DNA of 23,820 bases from a virus. The DNA is taken from IMG/VR virus record IMGVR_UViG_3300035145_000377, positions 1 through 23,820 of that record; one strand, written 5' to 3'. Positions 1 through 5,917 of the stretch are shown piece after piece (positions within the stretch are counted from its first letter, which is position 1; the number at the start of each line of letters is the position of its first letter). Under the pieces are notes generated by a model. The model saw only the letters and a program-made list of their open reading frames with translations. It had not been told where the DNA came from and made no database searches. Both the position numbers and the translations under genes were made by a program.

Positions 1-80
1 AGTGGGGAAAGCGCTCTACATTAGACATAGACGCACAAGGCGATGAACCTATCAAATTTCAAATAACATACGGAGACTAA
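1..80 (+). CDS. C-terminal end of an unidentified protein (5' partial)
   Basis: The frame starting at base 3 is open from the window edge to a TAA at 78-80 and gives 25 residues ending in FQITYGD. The mix of polar and beta-prone residues looks like a real protein end and not random translation. The gene begins outside the window. A short beta strand followed by an acidic end is reminiscent of the C-termini of some small terminase subunits, and this lies just upstream of the packaging genes. That is only a guess from position and flavour, because no domain is visible. Confidence 0.5.
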   Translation, partial: WGKRSTLDIDAQGDEPIKFQITYGD

Positions 81-133
81 GCTTCCCACATAAATTTTCA
101 TTGGTTTCGGTGCACATCCCAAATAACTAACCC

Positions 134-162
134 TTTATATAGAACATATGTTCGAATATAGT
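134..162 (+). promoter_or_regulatory. Putative promoter of the WhiB-like gene
   Basis: A good -10 hexamer, TATAGT (157-162), lies 17 bases downstream of a weak -35-like TTTATA (134-139). The start codon of the WhiB-like gene follows at 226, leaving a 5' leader of roughly 55 bases. The spacer holds a perfect inverted repeat resembling a LexA operator (separate entry), so a repressor bound there would block RNA polymerase. The -35 match is poor, so the promoter call rests mainly on the -10 and on the operator position. Confidence 0.45.
142..153 (+). promoter_or_regulatory. LexA/SOS-box-like operator
   Basis: GAACATATGTTC is a perfect 12-base inverted repeat followed by G. The Gram-positive SOS box is CGAACRNRYGTTYG, and mycobacterial LexA sites have the same GAAC-N4-GTTC core. 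This site matches at 13 of 14 positions; only the first base differs (A instead of C). It lies between the putative -35 and -10 of the WhiB-like gene, the classic place for repression. Actual LexA binding is inferred. Confidence 0.6.
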
Positions 163-225
163 AATTGCCTTTATTTTGTCTTAATAGTCCTAGTAGCGTG
201 GTTGACTCTGTAGTTAAATCTAGTT

Positions 226-492
226 ATGGACTTACACATAGACTTTGATGATGTAATAGATGTACCTAAATGGTATAAAGACGCTGCTTGTAAAGGTCAT
301 CCAAATCAAGATGACTTTTTTCCAGACCGAGGCAGTTCAACAGTAATAGCTAAAAGAATCTGTAATGGATGTCCAGTAAAAGAGGAATGCTTAGAATATG
401 CTGTTGAGCGAAAAGAACGCTTTGGAATATGGGGTGGCAAGTCAGAAAGAGAACGCAGGGCTATTAGAAGAGAACGCAGAAAAAAGACTTAG
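226..492 (+). CDS. whiB: WhiB-like [4Fe-4S] transcriptional regulator
   Basis: This 88-residue protein has the WhiB hallmarks: a Trp-x4-Ala-Cys N-terminal motif (W16, C22), the C46-x2-C49-x5-C55 cluster that with C22 holds a [4Fe-4S] cluster, the GIWGG turn (67-71), and a very basic C-terminal tail (about 73-87) for DNA contact. WhiB proteins act with the principal sigma factor region 4 and tune transcription in response to redox or developmental cues. Phage versions are known, for example mycobacteriophage TM4 gp49, which interferes with host whiB2 and superinfection. It is probably made early to reprogramme the host or the phage's own transcription. No clear Shine-Dalgarno precedes the ATG. 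The stop codon overlaps that of the minus-strand gene at 489..632, so the two converge. The upstream region carries an SOS-type operator. Confidence 0.95.
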   Translation: MDLHIDFDDVIDVPKWYKDAACKGHPNQDDFFPDRGSSTVIAKRICNGCPVKEECLEYAVERKERFGIWGGKSERERRAIRRERRKKT

Positions 493-632
493 GGTAAATC
501 ATCCTCTGTCATAGGTTCTATATCAAAATAGTAACCTTGTCTGTTTTCGTAATCCCAGTCGCTTAGTTTGCGAAGTAATCTAACGACTTCTTTTAAGCCA
601 TAACCGAATAGGAATCCTACTAAATAATCCAT
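489..632 (-). CDS. Tiny hypothetical protein (47 aa), convergent with whiB
   Basis: On the minus strand an ATG at 632 opens a 47-residue frame ending at 489. The product begins MDYLVGFLFGYG and continues with a basic helix (KEVVRLLRKL) and then an acidic tail ending MTEDDLP. The hydrophobic N-terminus could be a membrane-inserting or amphipathic helix. The composition is protein-like, and the frame fills most of the space between whiB and the hairpin region, with stop codons overlapping by two bases. No strong ribosome binding site is visible. No family is recognised. It is the only minus-strand gene I can support here. Confidence 0.5.
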   Translation of the reverse strand: MDYLVGFLFGYGLKEVVRLLRKLSDWDYENRQGYYFDIEPMTEDDLP

Positions 633-726
633 AGCTCATTACATTACCATGAAATACCACACCCTATGTCTTTAAATGTTAAAGTTATGTTAAGTCGGCA
701 TCCACACCGACCTCCTCCCATCATCG

Positions 727-744
727 GCTCTTCTTAGGAAGAGC
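727..744. other. Perfect 7-bp hairpin with TTAG loop
   Basis: GCTCTTC (727-733) pairs perfectly with GAAGAGC (738-744) across a TTAG loop, with a possible extra wobble pair at 726/745. No T-tract follows on either strand. It lies 34 bases before the HNH start codon. It may be a leader structure or protein-binding site. Confidence 0.5.
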
Positions 745-766
745 TGTATTCAAAATTACATTCTGC

Positions 767-772
767 TAATAT
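767..772 (+). promoter_or_regulatory. Putative -10 element for a leaderless HNH transcript
   Basis: TAATAT lies six bases before the HNH ATG at 779, and no Shine-Dalgarno is present. Transcription would start at or next to the ATG, as in the leaderless mRNAs common in Actinobacteria. The surrounding run of alternating A and T makes the assignment uncertain. Confidence 0.3.
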
Positions 773-778
773 ATATAT

Positions 779-1159
779 ATGACAGTTCGTTGGGAACCTG
801 AAAAAGAAACATACGCAGAATTTAAAAAACGAAGAAGTAAGTCTCATGGTGTTTCTGGTATGGGACAGAAAAAGCGTGAAGGCACAGGAAAAATAAATAA
901 ATCTGCACTTCGTGAAAAATCTTTGAAACGCGCAAATTACATGTGTGAGTGGCCTGAGTGCAACGATACACAGTGGCTGGAGATGGCACACATTACTGGA
1001 ATTGGTATGGGAGGAAAAAATAGAAATATCTCTAATGATGAAGGTAATGTGGCTATCTTTTGTAAATACCATCATGATATTTTTGATGGTAAAACACTAA
1101 CTGGAGCAAAAAGGGAGTACACTAAGTTCGTAAGAGCTTATTTAAAAAGGTACGTTTAA
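779..1159 (+). CDS. HNH endonuclease next to terminase
   Basis: This 126-residue protein has a basic N-terminal region followed by an HNH domain. C56 and C61 (CEWPEC), with C95, suggest a structural zinc site. The catalytic string runs from H71 (LEMAHI), through the GMGG loop, to N90 and H98/H99 in GNVAIFCKYHHD. Free-standing HNH proteins beside the large terminase are known partners in packaging: HK97 gp74 is needed with terminase for cleavage at cos ends. The same role, cutting concatemeric phage DNA with TerL, is inferred here. The ATG lacks a Shine-Dalgarno and has an AT-rich -10-like element six bases upstream. Its TAA overlaps the next ATG by one base, indicating translational coupling. 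A homing endonuclease is the alternative, but the position favours packaging. Confidence 0.88.
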   Translation: MTVRWEPEKETYAEFKKRRSKSHGVSGMGQKKREGTGKINKSALREKSLKRANYMCEWPECNDTQWLEMAHITGIGMGGKNRNISNDEGNVAIFCKYHHDIFDGKTLTGAKREYTKFVRAYLKRYV

Positions 1160-1398
1160 TGCCCAGATATGATTACAAATGTTTATCTTGTGAAAAGATT
1201 TATGAGATAACACATAAAATTAGTGAGGACCCAGAAATTATGTGTCCTAAATGTCAATTTATATGTAAAAGACAAATTGCTAAAAATGTAATGTTTGAAA
1301 CACCAATGGATGCAGAGTTTGTACAAGACCCTTCAACATTGAGTCCAAAGTCTATGGCACAAGTACAAAAAGCAAGTAAGCAAAAATACAGATGGTAG
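1159..1398 (+). CDS. FmdB-like zinc-ribbon protein
   Basis: This 79-residue protein starts MPRYDYKC, typical of FmdB-family putative regulatory zinc ribbons. C8-x2-C11 and C29-x2-C32 form the zinc site, with the aromatic YEITH between them. The C-terminal half is Gln/Lys-rich and probably flexible. The function of FmdB-type ribbons in phages is not settled; binding to nucleic acid or to the packaging proteins is possible. The start overlaps the HNH stop by one base, with an AAGG eight bases upstream, so it is part of the HNH-terminase cluster. Confidence 0.75.
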   Translation: MPRYDYKCLSCEKIYEITHKISEDPEIMCPKCQFICKRQIAKNVMFETPMDAEFVQDPSTLSPKSMAQVQKASKQKYRW

Positions 1399-1404
1399 GA
1401 GATT

Positions 1405-1611
1405 ATGGATTACGAATTTATATCTGATGAAGATAAAAAAAATATTGTAGAAAATCAATTAAAAAAATTAGAAGGCGAGCATTTTGCTATTCTATTGCTT
1501 GAACCTAATAAGTTACAAGATTCACAAAATCATTTATCTTGGCAACAAGCTAAAACTGGTATAGAGCAATCTATAGAAAGGTTAAGAAACAAATCAAAAG
1601 ATTTAATTTAA
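1405..1611 (+). CDS. Small helical protein upstream of terminase (68 aa)
   Basis: No family is recognised. The protein is highly charged and predicted helical, with a long segment from about residue 8 to 30 and another from about 45 to 66 (QQAKTGIEQSIERLRNK) that could form a coiled coil. An AGGAG (1397-1401) sits three bases before the ATG, which is short spacing but a good match. Its stop is immediately followed by the terminase ATG. A small terminase or packaging accessory role is possible from position, but it lacks an obvious DNA-binding helix-turn-helix, so this stays a hypothetical. Confidence 0.7.
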   Translation: MDYEFISDEDKKNIVENQLKKLEGEHFAILLLEPNKLQDSQNHLSWQQAKTGIEQSIERLRNKSKDLI

Positions 1612-2829
1612 ATGCCGATATACGCACCAGAGTTACCACCTTTACACGAGGCACAAAAGAAAGTAGCCGAATCTGATGCTCGTTGGAAAATACTTTGTGC
1701 TGGCAGACGATTTGGAAAAACTAGACTTGGTGTCCAACTTTGCATCCAAACAGCATTGGCTGGTGGAAGAGCTTGGTGGGTTGCTCCTACTTTTTCTATT
1801 GCTCGTGTTGGTTGGAGGGCGTTAGAAAATGCAGCCCTTTCATTTCCTAAAGAAATTGAACCAAAAATTTCAATTGCCAATATGGAAGTTCTTTTTCCTA
1901 ATGGTGGTTTTATTGCTTGTAAGTCTGCTGATAATCCGCAAAGACTAAGAGGTGAAGGTTTAGACTTTATAGTTATTGATGAGGCTGCTTTCGTCAAACC
2001 AGAAGTTTGGCAAGAAGTTTTAAGACCTACTCTTACAGAAAGAAAAGGTTCAGCCTTATTTATTAGTACTCCTCTAGGTGTAGGTAATTGGTTTTATGAT
2101 TTATGGGAAACAGCAGGTGAGCAAGCTAACTGGGAAAGATTTAGATTTTCTACTCTTGATAATCCTGCTATCGACCCTGAAGAGATTGAAGCAGCTAAAA
2201 CTGAAGTAGGTTCTATTGTATTCGCACAAGAATATATGGCTGAATTTGTTGAAGCTGGTCAAGGTTTGTTTAAACCTGAATGGGTTTCTTATTATGATGT
2301 AGCACCATCAGGATTTTACATGGGTGGTGGTGGACAATGGAATCCTCAAGACTTAGAACACTTTGGTGCTGTAGATGTAGCAGTTACAACAGAAAAAGCA
2401 TCTGACTATACAGTTATTATGTCTTTTGCTAGAACACCAAGTAATCAACTTTTTTTAGAAGATTTAGTAAGAGTAAAAATGGAAGGGCCTGATATTGTCC
2501 CTGCTATGAAAAGAATGGCAGATAGATACAGATGGAGACATGTATGTATGGAGAATCAAGGTTTTTCTAAAGCTTTTATTCAGCAAGCAAATAGGTCTGG
2601 AATGAGAGTACAAGAAATGAGAGCAGAAAAGGATAAAATAACCAAAGCTTTACCGCTAAGTGCTAGGATGGAGGCAGGTGATATCATGTTTCGCAAAGAT
2701 GCGCCATGGTTGACAGAATTAGAGAGAGAGTTGTTGACTTTCCCTGTTGGAGCACATGACGACCAAGTCGATGCTCTGGGTCTCGCAGCGCAGTCAATAC
2801 AACAAAGACACGGATGGACAGCGTATTAA
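1612..2829 (+). CDS. terL: Large terminase subunit (packaging ATPase-nuclease)
   Basis: This 405-residue protein is a complete TerL of the shorter class. The ATPase half has an atypical Walker A, GRRFGKT (31-37), a Walker B FIVIDE (119-124) and the coupling motif ISTP (151-154). The C-terminal RNase H-like nuclease shows its acidic residues at D255 (GAVDVA), E314 (CMENQG) and D383/D384 (AHDDQVDAL). It docks on the portal, translocates DNA into the prohead and cuts concatemers. The ATG directly follows the previous stop and has no Shine-Dalgarno, so it relies on coupling. A separate small terminase is not obvious in the window. Confidence 0.97.
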   Translation: MPIYAPELPPLHEAQKKVAESDARWKILCAGRRFGKTRLGVQLCIQTALAGGRAWWVAPTFSIARVGWRALENAALSFPKEIEPKISIANMEVLFPNGGFIACKSADNPQRLRGEGLDFIVIDEAAFVKPEVWQEVLRPTLTERKGSALFISTPLGVGNWFYDLWETAGEQANWERFRFSTLDNPAIDPEEIEAAKTEVGSIVFAQEYMAEFVEAGQGLFKPEWVSYYDVAPSGFYMGGGGQWNPQDLEHFGAVDVAVTTEKASDYTVIMSFARTPSNQLFLEDLVRVKMEGPDIVPAMKRMADRYRWRHVCMENQGFSKAFIQQANRSGMRVQEMRAEKDKITKALPLSARMEAGDIMFRKDAPWLTELERELLTFPVGAHDDQVDALGLAAQSIQQRHGWTAY

Positions 2830-5829
2830 ATGGAAGAAAAGAGTAGATTCCAGAAAGCTTTAGATTTTATTGTACCTGGAAGAGGTAAAGAAGAAGAAAA
2901 AGCTCAATCAAATTACAATCAATTATTTGGCAACGATGCCTCTATATATGGTTATAACACTTCATCAGGATTTTGGGAATCTAATAAATTAAAAGAAATA
3001 GGTGATGGTTCAGCAAACTCTGCTGTAACCGCATGTTTAAATGTTTTAGCAACATCATTTTCAGAACCTCCTTTACAAGTTGTAAAAATAGATAAAGAAT
3101 TTGGCGATAGAGAAATATCTGTTGACCACCCATTAGCACAATTATATAGAAGGCCTAATCCATTTATGTCTTCTAACTTATTATCACATTATATAGTTTT
3201 AGCTTTAAATACATTAGGTGATGCTTTCCTTTATAAGAATAGAGATGCTAGAGGTCAAGTAGTTGAACTTGTACCACTTATGCCACACCTAGTAGAAGTA
3301 AGAGGAAATGAAGATACTTTAATTACTCATTATGATTACTACCTTTATGGTAAAGGTGAAAAGATTGAACTTCCAGAAAAAGATGTTGTCCACATCCGAC
3401 AAGGAATAGACCCTAATGACCACAGAAGAGGACATGCTCCGCTTAAAACAGTTCTCCGTGAAATATTAGGTGATGAAGCTGCTGGACAATATGCAGCTGC
3501 ACTGCTCAACAACATGGCTGTACCTGGTGTAGTACTTACACCAAGAAATGATGGATATGGTGGTCCTACTAGAGAAGAGGCCGAATCAATACTTCAAATG
3601 TATAAAGAGAAATTTGGTGGTGCTAATAGATTTGCACCTATGGTTTTATCTGGTGCTATGAATGTAGATATTGTTTCTTTCTCACCTGACCAAATGAAAT
3701 TAGGTGAGTTAAGAAGATTACCTGAAGAAAGAGTATCTGCAGTTTTAGGAGTCCCAGCAATTCTCGCAGGCCTTGGGGCTGGATTGGACGCGGCCACTTT
3801 TAATAATACTAAGGAATTAAGAGAATTTTTTACAGAACAAAAACTTGTTCCAATGTGGAGAACAGTAGCTAATGAATTGACACATCAATTATTAGTTCCA
3901 GACTTTAAAGATGTTTCACTTAGAGCAGAATATGATATCAACTCTGTTAGAGCATTACAACCAGATATGGACAATATGTACAAAAGAGTAAATATGGGTG
4001 TATCTGGTGGTTGGATAACTATTGGTGAAGCTAGACAAGTTGTAGGTTTAAGTTCTGATGATAAACATGATGTTTACTTAAGACCATTAAATATGATTCA
4101 AGTAGATACAAATGGTAATGCAATTTTAAATGATATGCCAGAAGCTAATAGACAACAAGCTCAGAATGAACAAGAGGGTAATCCATTAGCTGCTGCTAGT
4201 TCTAACATTGAAACAGAACAAAAAGATTTATTAGCTGGACAAAATTATCCTGTTGAAAATCCTAGAGCAGATAGAATACAGCAAAACGAAGAACCTCGTA
4301 ATGAGGAAAAATATATTGCAAAAATGCCTAATGGTTCATACTGTGTAATAAGTCATGACACAGGAAAAGTAATTAAATGTTTTGATACAGAAAAAGAAGC
4401 TGAAAAGTTTTTAGGTAAAAAAGAAGCAGCACCAGCAATGGCTGATACTTACACTACAAGAGAAGAAGCTATAGCAAGAGCAAAAGAGTTAGGTTGTGAT
4501 GGTTATCATGTAGTTGATAGAGGACCAGCTGGTAAATTTTATATGCCATGCGATAGTGAAGAAGATTATGGTAAGTTAGTAAAGTCTGCACACCCAGGTC
4601 GAAATACTTCTAGCAATATGTGGATGTATGACACAATAGAAGCTGCTGAAAGAAGAGCAAAAGAAATTGGTTGCGAAGGTTATCACGAACACGAAGTAAG
4701 AGGAACTACTTACTATATGCCTTGTGCAAGTCATGAACAAATGGAAAGGTCAAAAAAATCTTACCTTGTTGATATAATGGAAGAACTCAAAGTAAGTTTA
4801 GAAGAAGCAGAAGTTATTATGGAATCACAATTTAGTATTGAACCAGAAAACGTAAAAGAAAAACCTAAAAAAGATAGAACAAATTTTCCAAGTCCAGGAG
4901 ATGATAAACAAGTATCAATCTCAAATTCAAAATACAAGCAATTTCCATATGGGTACGCTAAAGACCTAAAAGAAAATTGGCCTGAGATTTGGAGAAGAGC
5001 TGGTAATGGAGGTAATCCTCCTACATCGTTTACAGGAAATGATGCATTTGCTAATTGGACTAAATATAAGTCTGGTGATAGAAGTGAATCAGTTCTTAAC
5101 TGGGTTCGTAGAAGAGAACGCTACATGGGAAGACATCAAGGTAACAACCGACTTAATGGTACTATTGCCAATATTAAGTGGGGTGGTGTTTCTAACATAG
5201 GCGTATCTGCTATGAAAAAAATAGTTAACGACCAAAAGAAAGTAGTTCGTTCTAGGAGAAAAGCCGCTGCTGAACTAGCAAACCAAATGGCTGATGATAT
5301 TGCATTAAAAGCAATATCTGGAAGAATAAAGAAAATACTTGCAGAAAAAGCAAGTAATCATAATTCAAAAAATCCTAGACACAAAACGAATGCTAGAACT
5401 TTGGCCGCAGTTTTTAATAGAGGTGTCGGTGCTTACAGAACTAATCCAGGTTCAGTTAGAGGTAATGTAACTTCAGCTGACCAATGGGGATTAGCCAGAG
5501 TAAATGGGTTCTTACACGCTTTGCGTACAGGACGATTTAAGAGAAAACCTTATGACCAAGACTTGCTACCTTCTTCCCACCCTCTCTCATCTAAAAAGAG
5601 TGGAGAGAAAGCAGCTAGTGTTAGAGTAGGACAATCTGTTAGTTGGTCTATAAATAAGGACCCAGACCCACCCTCAACAGTACATGGAGTAGTTACATCT
5701 GTAAGTGATGGAGAAGCCACTATGCAAGTATATGCAATACTAGAAAGTGGAAAACATAAAAAAACCGATAGAAAAGTAACAATGCCAGTTTCTAAACTCA
5801 CTGTTATTAAAGACATAAAAGACGAATAA
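2830..5829 (+). CDS. Portal protein with long multi-module C-terminal extension
   Basis: Residues 1 to about 430 are an HK97-family portal: an N-terminal clip/wing region with RRPNPFMS (107-114) and the LPEERVSAVLGVPAIL stem region (297-312). It forms the DNA channel of the head. Portals of this family usually end near 400-500 residues, but this one continues to 999. The extension holds a small module with CVISHDTGKVIKCF (505-518), two tandem copies of a GC[DE]GYH...YMPC unit (about 543-585 and 601-642), a helical/acidic linker, an aromatic-rich module around W717 to K803 (EIWRRAGN, RRERYMGRH, IKWGG), a segment with GVGAYRTNPGS and QWGLARVN (865-892), and a final all-beta, SH3/Tudor-like end (930-995). 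Such modules are ones I associate with phage head accessory or protease polyproteins, which is memory-based. The frame is open throughout with even codon use, so it is a real fusion or polyprotein. Proteolytic processing by the downstream protease is inferred. Confidence 0.9.
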   Translation: MEEKSRFQKALDFIVPGRGKEEEKAQSNYNQLFGNDASIYGYNTSSGFWESNKLKEIGDGSANSAVTACLNVLATSFSEPPLQVVKIDKEFGDREISVDHPLAQLYRRPNPFMSSNLLSHYIVLALNTLGDAFLYKNRDARGQVVELVPLMPHLVEVRGNEDTLITHYDYYLYGKGEKIELPEKDVVHIRQGIDPNDHRRGHAPLKTVLREILGDEAAGQYAAALLNNMAVPGVVLTPRNDGYGGPTREEAESILQMYKEKFGGANRFAPMVLSGAMNVDIVSFSPDQMKLGELRRLPEERVSAVLGVPAILAGLGAGLDAATFNNTKELREFFTEQKLVPMWRTVANELTHQLLVPDFKDVSLRAEYDINSVRALQPDMDNMYKRVNMGVSGGWITIGEARQVVGLSSDDKHDVYLRPLNMIQVDTNGNAILNDMPEANRQQAQNEQEGNPLAAASSNIETEQKDLLAGQNYPVENPRADRIQQNEEPRNEEKYIAKMPNGSYCVISHDTGKVIKCFDTEKEAEKFLGKKEAAPAMADTYTTREEAIARAKELGCDGYHVVDRGPAGKFYMPCDSEEDYGKLVKSAHPGRNTSSNMWMYDTIEAAERRAKEIGCEGYHEHEVRGTTYYMPCASHEQMERSKKSYLVDIMEELKVSLEEAEVIMESQFSIEPENVKEKPKKDRTNFPSPGDDKQVSISNSKYKQFPYGYAKDLKENWPEIWRRAGNGGNPPTSFTGNDAFANWTKYKSGDRSESVLNWVRRRERYMGRHQGNNRLNGTIANIKWGGVSNIGVSAMKKIVNDQKKVVRSRRKAAAELANQMADDIALKAISGRIKKILAEKASNHNSKNPRHKTNARTLAAVFNRGVGAYRTNPGSVRGNVTSADQWGLARVNGFLHALRTGRFKRKPYDQDLLPSSHPLSSKKSGEKAASVRVGQSVSWSINKDPDPPSTVHGVVTSVSDGEATMQVYAILESGKHKKTDRKVTMPVSKLTVIKDIKDE

Positions 5830-5837
5830 AATACCAC
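5829..5837 (+). repeat. AAATACCAC box, copy 2
   Basis: The nine-base word AAATACCAC overlaps the last base of the portal stop codon and is followed at once by GCTTT-TTT-AAAGC, a small inverted repeat. The same word occurs in two other intergenic gaps (652-660 and 16546-16554). It is a possible phage-specific control site of unknown role. Confidence 0.4.
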
Positions 5838-5917
5838 GCTTTTTTAAAGCATCTGCAAAAATTACTAATATAGCGTACCTTTTAATAAATCTGTTAACAG
5901 AGGAGATATTAATAGCT

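Larger units (their letters stand above)
633..778. other. Non-coding stretch with two hairpins between divergent genes
   Basis: This gap separates the minus-strand tiny gene from the HNH gene and must hold the control signals for both. It contains an AAATACCAC box (652-660), a CTTTAA/TTAAAG inverted repeat (670-684), a GTCGG/CCGAC hairpin (694-711), a strong minus-strand Shine-Dalgarno-like GGGAGGAGG (719-711) and a GC-rich hairpin (727-744). No T-run follows either GC hairpin, so neither is a standard intrinsic terminator. A small RNA or leader is possible. Confidence 0.5.

Noticed and set aside
142-162. tRNA T-arm-like GTTCGAAT
   Set aside because: No acceptor stem, anticodon arm or CCA-side pairing surrounds it; the dyad GAACATATGTTC explains the sequence better.
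202-230. Second promoter with TTGACT as -35 before whiB
   Set aside because: A -10 at normal spacing would fall on or after the start codon, and no good -10 is present.
734-1075. 113-codon minus-strand open frame opposite the HNH gene
   Set aside because: It is antisense to a gene with clear HNH motifs; its product is Cys/Phe/Ser-rich low-complexity translation, as expected from reading AT-rich coding DNA backwards.
1608-1997. 129-codon minus-strand open frame opposite the terminase
   Set aside because: It is antisense to the terminase ATPase motifs; it has no ribosome site and no domain.
4438-5829. Internal start (ATG 4438) making the portal extension an independent protein
   Set aside because: No Shine-Dalgarno or promoter is visible there and the frame is continuous. 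It cannot be excluded, but the fusion is the simpler reading.
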